From: JBCCMQ01 sp039026235
GTDB lineage: Bacteria; Pseudomonadota; Alphaproteobacteria; Rhodobacterales; Rhodobacteraceae
Length of the DNA stretch: 64,000 nucleotides
Assembly (NCBI GenBank): GCA_039026235.1
Contig: JBCCMQ010000013.1
Coordinates: 25,475 to 89,474 of the forward strand
Direction of reading: 5' to 3'
Below the pieces are notes generated by a model. That model was not told the origin of the DNA and did not search any database. It saw only the letters and a list, made by a program, of their open reading frames with translations. Below, one piece after another: positions 34,012 through 42,339 of the stretch (position 1 is its first letter; every line of letters starts with the position of its first letter). The translations under genes and the position numbers were made by a program.

Positions 34012-34704
34012 GTGAGACCGGAACCAGATCAGTTTTCGCCAGTGGAAACCAATGTGCCAAGCTATGGACGCAAACGGCCCCTGGTATCCATTTTAGTAAT
34101 TGTCATCATTTGCTCAACGATTGAACTGGCGTTCATTTGTTCCGACTTTGGGCTCATCGGGCCGCCGGGACTGCGCAGTCTTGGATATCAGTATGGCGGC
34201 TTCTGGCCCGGGCTCCTGCGTGACTGGCAGCCCAACTATACCGCCCAGGCCCAGACGATGTTCTTCACGTATGCGTTCCTGCATGGTGGGATCGTGCATC
34301 TGATCGTCAACATGGTCACGCTCTTCTCGCTTGGTCGTGTCGTAATCGAGCGGGTCGGGCACTGGAGGTTTCTCGTCCTTTACCTGGCAACCGCAATTGG
34401 AGGTGCCGCAGGCTATGGCTTGATTGGAGACCATTTTAGACCAATGGTCGGGGCATCAGGTGCACTTTTTGGTCTTGCCGGCGCATTTGTGGCCTGGGAA
34501 TACGTGGACCGCTTCACAGCGCGGATTGGGTTGTGGCCCGTGGCGCGTGGCGTCGCGTTCCTGATCCTGTTGAATGTGGTGCTTTGGTGGGCGATGGACG
34601 GGCAGCTCGCGTGGGAGACGCACCTGGGCGGATTTCTGTCGGGGTGGCTTGTGGCCACAATACTTGATCCACGCAGCAGACTGCGCGAAAGGCCGCCCCA
34701 ATAG
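34012..34704 (+). CDS. Rhomboid-family intramembrane serine protease
   Basis: A 230-residue protein with six predicted membrane helices. The family landmarks are complete: H96 and N100 in HGGIVHLIVNM, the catalytic serine S149 in GASGALFG, and the catalytic histidine H204 in WETHLGGFLSG. It starts at GTG 34012, 58 bp after the barrel gene and 91 bp before manC, so it lies inside the polymer operon. Rhomboids cut single-pass proteins within the membrane. A role in trimming a surface or C-terminal-anchor protein is inference. Confidence 0.92.
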   Translation: MRPEPDQFSPVETNVPSYGRKRPLVSILVIVIICSTIELAFICSDFGLIGPPGLRSLGYQYGGFWPGLLRDWQPNYTAQAQTMFFTYAFLHGGIVHLIVNMVTLFSLGRVVIERVGHWRFLVLYLATAIGGAAGYGLIGDHFRPMVGASGALFGLAGAFVAWEYVDRFTARIGLWPVARGVAFLILLNVVLWWAMDGQLAWETHLGGFLSGWLVATILDPRSRLRERPPQ

Positions 34705-34795
34705 CAAAGCCCCCAGCAGCGACCCAAGCTTTCGGCTTGTGTGATACCAAACGGGGCTTCACAACAAACCAGCGGATACTCAACGGAGCGGAAAC

Positions 34796-36205
34796 ATGAT
34801 CCATCCTGTCATTCTCTGCGGCGGATCGGGAACCCGGCTTTGGCCGAGTTCGCGGCGCGCGTATCCAAAACAGTTCATACCGTTTCTTGGTGAGGACACG
34901 CTGTTTCAGCGCACCCTTAAACGCTTCTCTGGATCCGATTTCGACGCGCCAATCGTGCTCACGAATGTGGACTTTCGCTTTATGGCGACAGAACAGGCTG
35001 CCAGCGCCGGCCTGCTCGATGCCCGTGTCGTGGTCGAGCCGGTTCTGCGTGACACGGCTCCGGCTGTTCTCACCGCAGCGCTAATGCTGAAGGATGATCC
35101 AGATGGTCTCATGCTGGTGGCACCCTCCGACCACATCATCGCGGACGAAAACCGCTTTCGCGAAGCGGTACACCAGGGCGTTGCATCGGCCGAAGACGGC
35201 GCATTGGTGACCTTTGGCGTTCAGCCTAACGCGCCAGAAACCGGCTATGGCTACCTGGAACTCTCAACAGATACGACGGCCGGACCAGTGCCCTTAAAGT
35301 CATTTCGCGAAAAGCCCGATCGTGCGACGGCGGAAGAGATGATCTCAAGTGGCGCATTCCTTTGGAATGCAGGCATCTTTCTTTTCCGGATCAAGGATAT
35401 CATTGAAGCCTTTTCCGAACATGCACCGGACCTTATTGCGCCGTGCCAAAGCGCAATTGACGAAGGTGCCGACGATGTGGGCTTCTTCAGGCTGGGCGAA
35501 AAAGGTTACGCCGCCGCAAGGGCGATTTCCTTTGACTATGCCGTCATGGAAAAGGCGTCAAATGTCACCGCTGTGCCCATGGACGCAGACTGGTCGGACC
35601 TGGGCAGTTGGGACGCCCTGTGGGCGGCGCTGGACAAGGATGAGGCGGGCGTTGCAATCGATGGTCATGCCCTGGCTGTAGAGTGCGAAAACTCACTTCT
35701 CCGATCCGAAGAGGACACACTTCAGCTGGTCGGAGTTGGCCTGAAGAACATCGTTGCCGTGGCCATGCGTGATGCGGTTTTGGTCGCCGACATGGGCGCA
35801 TCCCAGCAGATCAAATCCGCAGTCAAAATCCTGAAGGACCAGAAGGCCGCCCAGGCGGAAGACTATCCCCGGTTTCACCGACCATGGGGTTGGTATGAAA
35901 CGCTCTGCCTTGGGCACCGCTTTCAGGTCAAGCGGATCATGGTCAAACCCGGGGGCGTCCTGTCGCTGCAGTCACATATGCACCGGTCAGAGCATTGGGT
36001 CGTAGTTGCGGGAACGGCCGAGGTGACGGTTGGCGAAGAGGTTAATCTTCTCAGCGAAAACCAGTCGGTTTATATCCCAGTCGGAACAGTTCACCGCATG
36101 GCCAACCCCGGTAAACTGCCAATGTACTTGATTGAGGTGCAGACCGGCGCCTATCTCGGCGAAGACGACATCATACGCTACGAAGATATCTATAATCGCG
36201 GATAG
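34796..36205 (+). CDS. manC: Mannose-1-phosphate guanylyltransferase / mannose-6-phosphate isomerase
   Basis: A 469-residue bifunctional type II enzyme. The N-terminal nucleotidyltransferase has ILCGGSGTRLWPSSRRAYPKQF (signature GGSGTRLWP and the KQF that binds phosphate) and FDYAVMEKA. The C-terminal cupin, from about residue 350, has RPWGWYETL, FQVKRIMVKPGG and QSHMHRSEHWVVVAG, the metal-binding isomerase site. It makes GDP-mannose for the polymer, which suggests mannose or a GDP-mannose-derived sugar such as fucose or rhamnose in the exopolysaccharide. It ends the operon. Confidence 0.95.
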   Translation: MIHPVILCGGSGTRLWPSSRRAYPKQFIPFLGEDTLFQRTLKRFSGSDFDAPIVLTNVDFRFMATEQAASAGLLDARVVVEPVLRDTAPAVLTAALMLKDDPDGLMLVAPSDHIIADENRFREAVHQGVASAEDGALVTFGVQPNAPETGYGYLELSTDTTAGPVPLKSFREKPDRATAEEMISSGAFLWNAGIFLFRIKDIIEAFSEHAPDLIAPCQSAIDEGADDVGFFRLGEKGYAAARAISFDYAVMEKASNVTAVPMDADWSDLGSWDALWAALDKDEAGVAIDGHALAVECENSLLRSEEDTLQLVGVGLKNIVAVAMRDAVLVADMGASQQIKSAVKILKDQKAAQAEDYPRFHRPWGWYETLCLGHRFQVKRIMVKPGGVLSLQSHMHRSEHWVVVAGTAEVTVGEEVNLLSENQSVYIPVGTVHRMANPGKLPMYLIEVQTGAYLGEDDIIRYEDIYNRG

Positions 36206-36309
36206 GGTCACCTGTACGGCGTCCCTTTGATCTGGACTGCTTTTCTCACTGGTGCCCTTGTTCTTGGGGCGTTAATCTTGCTCCGTTGGACAGATCCCCG
36301 GAGAGAGAG

Positions 36310-37776
36310 ATGACGGCCAATCGCTATCCGCGCGACTTGATCGGCTATGGCGCCCGTCCTCCGGATCCGAAATGGCCCGGCGGCGCTAAAATTGCCGTCC
36401 AGTTCGTCCTCAACTACGAGGAAGGTGGAGAGAACTGCATTCTACACGGGGATGCGTCATCTGAGGCGTTCCTGTCCGAGATTGTCGGCGCCGAACCCTG
36501 GCCCGGGCAACGCCACTGGAACATGGAATCCATTTACGAGTATGGCGCACGGGCCGGATTTTGGCGCCTTCACCGTCTGTTCCTAGAAATGAAGATCCCG
36601 GTCACTGTCTACGGCGTGGCAACCGCGTTGGCGCGAGGCCCCGAACAGGTCGCTGCCATGCAAGACGCCGGCTGGGAAATCGCTAGCCATGGGTTGAAGT
36701 GGATTGAATACAGGGATTTCTCGGCAGACGAGGAACAGCTCCACATGGCCGAGGCAATTCGTCTGCATACACGTGTCACTGGTGAGCGCCCTTTGGGCTG
36801 GTACACCGGAAGATGCTCGGAAAACACCGTCGCCCTAGCTGCGCAAGAGGGCGGTTTCGCGTATGTCTCGGACAGCTATGCGGACGACCTGCCCTATTGG
36901 TTTTACGACGCTGGCCATCCACAGCTGATCATACCATACACCCTTGATGCCAACGATATGCGTTTTGCGTCTGCCCAAGGTTTCAACGCCGGAGACCAGT
37001 TCTTTACCTATCTTCGCGACAGTTTCGACGTGCTGTATGCCGAAGGTGTCGCGGGTGCGCCAAAGATGATGTCCGTGGGCCTTCACTGTCGTCTGGCAGG
37101 ACGTCCGGGTCGTACGCAGGCGCTGCGGCGCTTCGTTGAATATGCGGCGGGACACGCCGACGTGTGGTTTGCCCGCCGCATCGACATCGCGAAACACTGG
37201 CAAAGCACCCATCCGCCAAGGCGCCCTGCCGATCGGCCAAGCGCCATGGACAAGGTTACCTTTCTTGAGACCTTTGGCGGCATATTCGAACATTCCGCCT
37301 GGGTTGCGGCCGAAGCCTATAACCTGGAACTCGGCCCGGCCCACGACACACCTGGGGGGTTGCACAACGCCTTTGTGCGTGCGTTCCGGGCGGCTTCTTT
37401 TGACAGGCGCCTTGCCGTGCTAAGGTCCCATCCGGACCTTGCCGTCAAGATAGATGCAGCCGCACCCCTGACCGAAGCATCCGAGGCCGAGCAAGCAAGC
37501 GCGGGTCTGGACATCCTGACCGATGAGGAACGCACAAGGTTCGGCGAACTGAACGCCGCATATACAGAAAAATTTGCGCATCCCTTCATTATCGCGGTCC
37601 GCGACCACACCAAGTCAGACGTCCTAGCGGCATTTGAAAGCCGTCTGCAGAACAGTGCCGAGACCGAATTCCAAACCGCCTGTCGCCAGGTAGAGCGCAT
37701 CGCCGAACTGCGCCTGGCGGCGCACTTTACTGACACAGTTGATCCTATGGGGTTCGAGCAAGATGCCGACAATTGA
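36310..37776 (+). CDS. puuE: Allantoinase PuuE fused to OHCU decarboxylase
   Basis: A 488-residue fusion. Residues about 1-300 are the polysaccharide-deacetylase-fold allantoinase PuuE, with RDLIGYGARPPDPKWP, VLNYEEGGE, ASHGLKWIEY and GWYTGRCSENT. Residues about 320-478 are the helical 2-oxo-4-hydroxy-4-carboxy-5-ureidoimidazoline decarboxylase, with the catalytic-type RSHPDLA and LNAAYTEKFAHPFI. It therefore couples a late step of urate oxidation to formation of allantoate. The start at 36310 has GGAGAGAG upstream. It overlaps allantoicase by 14 bp. Confidence 0.94.
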   Translation: MTANRYPRDLIGYGARPPDPKWPGGAKIAVQFVLNYEEGGENCILHGDASSEAFLSEIVGAEPWPGQRHWNMESIYEYGARAGFWRLHRLFLEMKIPVTVYGVATALARGPEQVAAMQDAGWEIASHGLKWIEYRDFSADEEQLHMAEAIRLHTRVTGERPLGWYTGRCSENTVALAAQEGGFAYVSDSYADDLPYWFYDAGHPQLIIPYTLDANDMRFASAQGFNAGDQFFTYLRDSFDVLYAEGVAGAPKMMSVGLHCRLAGRPGRTQALRRFVEYAAGHADVWFARRIDIAKHWQSTHPPRRPADRPSAMDKVTFLETFGGIFEHSAWVAAEAYNLELGPAHDTPGGLHNAFVRAFRAASFDRRLAVLRSHPDLAVKIDAAAPLTEASEAEQASAGLDILTDEERTRFGELNAAYTEKFAHPFIIAVRDHTKSDVLAAFESRLQNSAETEFQTACRQVERIAELRLAAHFTDTVDPMGFEQDADN

Positions 37777-38782
37777 AGCGCTGAACCCAGACAAACCTCT
37801 TTTTGCACGAACGGGCATCAATCTGGCCTCTGCGGGACTGGGCGCCCGGGCAGTCTGGGCCACAAATGAATTTTTCGCACCTCTGGAACGCATGCTGCGC
37901 GACGAAGAACCCACCTTCATCGAGGGTAAGTTTGACGATCACGGCAAATGGATGGATGGGTGGGAAACCCAAAGACGACGCGACGGCGGGCATGACATGG
38001 CGATCGTCCGTCTTGCAGGCGCCGGACGCATCCTGGGTTTCGACATCGACACACGCCACTTCACCGGCAACTATGCTCCGGCGGCGCGCATTGAAGCATG
38101 CGCGCTGGACAACGGCGCGGCCCCCGACGAAGAGACACGGTGGGTTACTGTCCTGCCGCACCGACCGCTTGGTCCGGACGGTCATCATTTCTTTGCTTGC
38201 GACAGCTTTGAAAAGTGGACGCATTTGCGCCTTCACATCTACCCAGATGGCGGTATCGCGCGGCTGCGTGTCTACGGCGTGCCCGAACTCGACGACACCG
38301 CCGAAGGTCAAGAAATCGATCTTGCGTCATCCCTGAATGGCGGGCGCATCCTTGCCTTTTCCGACGCGCACTATGGCGAGTATTCCCGGCTGCTGGCCCC
38401 GGGCCGTGGGATCAACATGGGTGATGGGTGGGAAACGCGCCGCCGACGCGAACCTGGATATGACTGGATGATCATTGCCCTTGGCGCGCGCGGCATGATC
38501 GAGCGCATCGTCATCGATACAGCCCACTTCAAGGGCAACTTTCCAGATCGCGCGTCTATTCAGGCCGCGGATCTGCAGAACTTTGGCGATGGCCTGACCG
38601 ATGCTTTGGTCACCGACGCGATGTTCTGGCGCACGCTGCTGGAAGAAACACGGCTGACCGCAGATACTGAGCATTCGTTCACCGAAGATCTGTCGGACAT
38701 TGGGCCCGTGACCCATGTGAGGCTGAACATTATCCCGGACGGCGGCGTATCGCGACTGCGCCTGTTTGGACGGCCTGCGTGA
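37763..38782 (+). CDS. alc: Allantoicase
   Basis: A 339-residue enzyme with two repeated jelly-roll allantoicase domains (about 25-175 and 185-335). Each has the paired sequences GKWMDGWETQRRRDGGHD / INMGDGWETRRRREPGYD and DTRHFTGNYAP / DTAHFKGNFPD. It hydrolyses allantoate to ureidoglycolate and urea. The start lies inside the puuE end and the stop overlaps the next gene by 4 bp, so the three purine genes form one translational unit. Confidence 0.95.
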   Translation: MPTIEALNPDKPLFARTGINLASAGLGARAVWATNEFFAPLERMLRDEEPTFIEGKFDDHGKWMDGWETQRRRDGGHDMAIVRLAGAGRILGFDIDTRHFTGNYAPAARIEACALDNGAAPDEETRWVTVLPHRPLGPDGHHFFACDSFEKWTHLRLHIYPDGGIARLRVYGVPELDDTAEGQEIDLASSLNGGRILAFSDAHYGEYSRLLAPGRGINMGDGWETRRRREPGYDWMIIALGARGMIERIVIDTAHFKGNFPDRASIQAADLQNFGDGLTDALVTDAMFWRTLLEETRLTADTEHSFTEDLSDIGPVTHVRLNIIPDGGVSRLRLFGRPA

Positions 38783-39288
38783 TTGAAGTGACCGCGCATC
38801 CGATCTCGGCCGAGCTGTTCGCGCCTTTCGGAGATGTGCTCGATTGCAGCGGACCACCGGACCGGATCATCAATCAGGGCCTATGCGGGCGCTTTCATGA
38901 TCGCGCGCGGCTTGATTTTGGTCAGGACGGGCGGGCTGGTCTGAGCCTTTTCAAGGCGGAGCCGCGCCGCTTGCCCTATAAATTGCAGATGATGGAGCGA
39001 CATCCCGACGGATCGCAGGCATTCATTTCGATGTCTGCGGACGCCTTTCTTGTGACGGTCGCGCGGGACAACGCGGGCGTACCGGCGGAGCCGCTCGCCT
39101 TCATTACAGAACCCGGCCAGGCGATCAACTTTCATCGCGGCACATGGCACGGCGTTTTGACACCCCTGAGCGCACCTGGAGCCTTTGCGGTTGTGGACCG
39201 TATCGGTTCGACGCCCAATATTGAAGAGTTCTGGTTTCAGGAACCGGTTATGATCTTGGGCATCCCAGCGGCACGGCAGGAGGTCTAA
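38779..39288 (+). CDS. allA: Ureidoglycolate lyase
   Basis: A 169-residue cupin-fold enzyme that splits ureidoglycolate to glyoxylate and urea. Recognisable segments are ISAELFAPFGDVLD, MMERHPDGSQAFIS and INFHRGTWHGVLTPL. It starts at GTG in a GTGA overlap with the allantoicase stop. The pathway from OHCU to glyoxylate is thus complete in three genes. Urate oxidase, HIU hydrolase and xanthine dehydrogenase are not in the window. Confidence 0.93.
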   Translation: MIEVTAHPISAELFAPFGDVLDCSGPPDRIINQGLCGRFHDRARLDFGQDGRAGLSLFKAEPRRLPYKLQMMERHPDGSQAFISMSADAFLVTVARDNAGVPAEPLAFITEPGQAINFHRGTWHGVLTPLSAPGAFAVVDRIGSTPNIEEFWFQEPVMILGIPAARQEV

Positions 39289-39292
39289 GGCC

Positions 39293-40477
39293 ATGGCAGG
39301 CGCTCTTGACGGGTTGAGGGTTCTTGATCTTTCCCGGGTGCTGGCCGGTCCAAGCTGCACACAGCTTTTGGGTGATCTAGGGGCGGAAATAATCAAGATC
39401 GAAAACCCGCGCACGGGCGGGGACGATACACGGTCCTGGGGGCCGCCTTATGTGGCGGACGGCGATGGACAACCATCGGATCTGAGCACCTACTTCATGT
39501 CCGCCAACCGGAACAAGCTGTCTGTCTCTGCGGATCTGAAATCCGTCGAAGGCCGCGATCTGATCCACGCCCTGGCCGCCACAAGCGACGTGCTGATCGA
39601 AAATTTCAAGCCCGGCGGCTTGACCAAATACGCACTCGACTACGATGCTGTCTCAAAGGAACACCCGCATCTCGTCTATGTGTCGATTTCCGGTTTTGGG
39701 CACACAGGCCCGAACAGCGGCTTGCCCGGATACGATATCATGGCGCAGGGATATGGCGGTTTGATGAGCCTGACGGGCGCACCGGACGGTGAGCCCACAA
39801 AGGCCGGCATGGCGATCGCGGACATCATGGCCGGAATGTATGCAGCCGTTGGGACCCTGGCGGCGCTGCGACACCGGGAGAAGACAGGTAAGGGTCAGCA
39901 CGTGGATGTAAGCCTTGTCGATGCGCAAATGGCATGGCTTTATAACGAAGGCGTCAGTTACCTGAACACCGGCGAAGTACCGATCAGGCGCGGCAACGGT
40001 CATGCCAACATTGTTCCCTACCAAGTTTTTGAGACCTCGGATGGGCATGTGATAATAGCGATAGGGAACGACAGCCAGTTCGCGCATTTTGCCGAGTTTC
40101 TGGGCCGGTCAGAACTGGCAAGCGATCCGCGCTTTGACACCAACCCGAAGCGCCTTGAAAACCGGGATGCGCTTCTTGCGATCCTGCGCGGCCTGATTTC
40201 CGAACATACTGTCGCCGATGTTGTGGCGGGCTGCGGGGCAAGAAACGTTCCCGCCGGTCCGGTCAACACTCTGGATCAAGTCTACGCTTCCGATCAGGCA
40301 GAGGCGCGTAACATGGTTGTCGAGATGCCGTCGCCGGTTGCACCTGGGCAGACCGTGAAGCTGTTGGGCAATCCGCTTAAAATGTCAGCAACGCCGCCAA
40401 CCTATCGTCGACCACCACCAAGTTTTGGCCAGGACACGGATACCGTCTTGCGAAGATTTCGTTCTGATCCGGATTAA
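39293..40477 (+). CDS. CaiB/BaiF-family CoA-transferase
   Basis: A 394-residue class III CoA-transferase. It starts LDGLRVLDLSRVLAGPSCTQLLGDLGAEIIKIE, the usual N-terminus. The catalytic aspartate is in AGMAIADIMAGMYA, and NRNKLSVSADLKS and GHTGPNSGLPGYD are conserved. It begins 4 bp after allA. The family moves CoA between acids such as formate, oxalate, succinate and carnitine. Placement after a glyoxylate-producing route suggests a two-carbon acid as acceptor, but this is not shown. Confidence 0.88.
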   Translation: MAGALDGLRVLDLSRVLAGPSCTQLLGDLGAEIIKIENPRTGGDDTRSWGPPYVADGDGQPSDLSTYFMSANRNKLSVSADLKSVEGRDLIHALAATSDVLIENFKPGGLTKYALDYDAVSKEHPHLVYVSISGFGHTGPNSGLPGYDIMAQGYGGLMSLTGAPDGEPTKAGMAIADIMAGMYAAVGTLAALRHREKTGKGQHVDVSLVDAQMAWLYNEGVSYLNTGEVPIRRGNGHANIVPYQVFETSDGHVIIAIGNDSQFAHFAEFLGRSELASDPRFDTNPKRLENRDALLAILRGLISEHTVADVVAGCGARNVPAGPVNTLDQVYASDQAEARNMVVEMPSPVAPGQTVKLLGNPLKMSATPPTYRRPPPSFGQDTDTVLRRFRSDPD

Positions 40478-40560
40478 GTGACGCCCGCGTTACAGGGTGG
40501 CGCGCAAACTTGGATTTTTATTGCCGCCCATGCGTGCAATCTGAAGTGGGAGGGAAGGCC

Positions 40561-41229
40561 ATGCGAACATTCGGGGAAATCTACGACATTGCCGCCTAGC
40601 GAAAAGGCGGCACTGATGCGCTGGAGGCATTGATCGACCCGCCGAAACCAATCGAAGAGCTGGAAGGCATGGGCGACGATCGCTGGCTATCGATATTTGC
40701 TCAGGCGATTTTCTCAGCGGGCTTCAACTGGAAGGTCGTCCGAAACAAATGGCCGGGTTTTGAAGATGCCTTTGATGGGTTTGATGTTGGGCGGGTCGCG
40801 ATGATGAACGACGAATGGTTCGATAGACTGCTTTCGGATACCCGCGTGATCCGAAACGGCGCAAAACTGCGGTCGGTGCAAGAAAATGCCGTTTTTTTTC
40901 AGGAACTCGCGGAGGCGCACGGTTCCGCGGCCAAGGCATTCGCCAATTGGCCTAACACCGAATACGCGTCGCTTCTTGAGACGATGAAGAAACGTGGCAG
41001 CCGTCTTGGGGGCACGACGGCGCAATACGCGCTTCGGTTTGCCGGGCGCGATGGATACATCCTGTCAAACGACGTAGTCGCACGTCTTGTCGCCGAAGCG
41101 GTGATCGACAAGGCGCCGACCTCAAGGAAGGCGCTCGGTCAAGTCCAGGATGCTTTCAATGCCTGGTCCGAACAATCGGGCCGGGGACTGACCGAGATCA
41201 GCCGGGTTTTGGCGATGAGCGCTGGCTAG
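40561..41229 (+). pseudogene. DNA-3-methyladenine glycosylase I, interrupted by an amber codon
   Basis: The reading frame starts at ATG 40561 with a strong GGGAGGGAAGG upstream and reads MRTFGEIYDIAA, then TAG at 40597-40599, then RKGGTDALEALIDPPK and about 200 more residues with no further stop. The full frame matches alphaproteobacterial DNA-3-methyladenine glycosylase I proteins (GFNWKVVRNKWPGFEDAF, DTRVIRNGAK, KRGSRLGGTTAQYALRF). Glu is the likely lost residue (GAG to TAG). Restart at TTG 40630 would lose the first 23 residues. The frame is otherwise intact, so the loss is recent, conditional, or a sequencing error. Confidence 0.8.
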
Positions 41230-41235
41230 CTGGTC

Positions 41236-41280
41236 GCCCCGCGCAAGACGTCAGCGGGGCCCGGTGCGTTCGACACCGGG
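41236..41280. terminator. Two adjacent hairpins between convergent genes
   Basis: GCCCCGC (41236-41242) pairs with GCGGGGC (41254-41260), and CCCGGTG (41260-41266) pairs with CACCGGG (41274-41280) around a CGTTCGA loop. They lie between the broken glycosylase gene and the convergent VPLPA-CTERM gene and could end transcription from both sides. Neither has a T-run, so intrinsic termination is not certain. Confidence 0.45.
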
Positions 41281-41296
41281 ACGCGCCAATGTGATT

Positions 41297-42076
41297 TCAG
41301 GATTTCCGACGCTTGCGCCCTATCACGCCAAGGCCCGCCAAACCGGCGCCCAAGAACACGAGGGAAGCAGGAAGAGGAACGGGGCTGATCCCGACGACGA
41401 CGTCGTCGATCGACAGACCATCATTGCGTTTTGAGTTATCAAAGGTAACGGACGCCGAAGTGACGAAGGAATCGAACGTAACCTTGACGATCTGCTTATT
41501 GGCGTTTGACAGATTGGGACCCAGATCGAAGGTGGCTTCGTCAGCACCTGCAATGATGGTCAGCAGGGCGCCCACGTCGGTCGCGTCGCTCATCACCCAG
41601 AACAGCGTGTTGAACGCCAAATCGCCTGCTACAGAGACATCCCAGTCCATTTCATTGACATCGTTGCTGTCAAGAAACTGGTCCGCACGGGGCAGATCCA
41701 GCGGGAATATGTCGGCCGTGGAATCCGTGCGCCCATAGACATTCCCGTTACGCACCGCCAACTGCGATCCGTCCAGATTTGGGTTTGGATCTGTGACTGT
41801 TCCGCCGCTACCTGACTGACTGCCCGGTGACACTGAAAAATCACCAACAGCTGTCTCGATCACATCGGCCTGAAACGCATCCGGCGCGGAATCAGCCGGA
41901 GGCACGTCGACAAGTGTGAATCCTTCGAAGTTTTCGCTGGCCAGAACGTTCACATCGCCAAGCAAGTCGAGGTAGTTGGGAACCGAAAAGGTCTCGACGC
42001 TGATGACAGTTGCTGCAGAAACAGAAGAGGCCATCGTTGAAAATCCGACGGCCAGCAAGACAGATCTAAGTTGCAT
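41297..42076 (-). CDS. VPLPA-CTERM sorting-domain protein
   Basis: A 259-residue secreted protein. A signal peptide (LLAVGFSTMASSVSAA) precedes an Asp-rich beta domain with no recognised enzyme motif (DSNDVNEMDWDVS, TFDLGPNLSNANKQ). The C-terminus is the sorting signal VPLPASLVFLGAGLAGLG followed by RKRRKS: motif, hydrophobic helix, basic tail. In Rhodobacterales this signal is the substrate of an exosortase that removes the tail and places the protein on the surface or in the matrix. The start at 42076 has GGGGGTG upstream. No exosortase gene is in the window. Confidence 0.92.
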   Translation of the reverse strand: MQLRSVLLAVGFSTMASSVSAATVISVETFSVPNYLDLLGDVNVLASENFEGFTLVDVPPADSAPDAFQADVIETAVGDFSVSPGSQSGSGGTVTDPNPNLDGSQLAVRNGNVYGRTDSTADIFPLDLPRADQFLDSNDVNEMDWDVSVAGDLAFNTLFWVMSDATDVGALLTIIAGADEATFDLGPNLSNANKQIVKVTFDSFVTSASVTFDNSKRNDGLSIDDVVVGISPVPLPASLVFLGAGLAGLGVIGRKRRKS

Positions 42077-42339
42077 AAGACACCCCCTACAAAACAACTC
42101 GAAACCCACACATGCTAACCTCTGCAACGGTGGAAGAAAAGGGTCGCGAGGCTGTTCAGATCAAAATTCCTGAAAATTCGGGCGATAGAAGCAGAATTGT
42201 TGCCTTGATCTTGGACGCCAGAGCCCATCGAAACTTCATTGCCTCCGGTGCGCCGCACGCTGGCGCTTGATGCCGCAGCACGCTTGCACGGGCCGTGAAA
42301 CCTGCCAGAATGCGCAGCAAGCAAAAAATGAGAGCAGCG

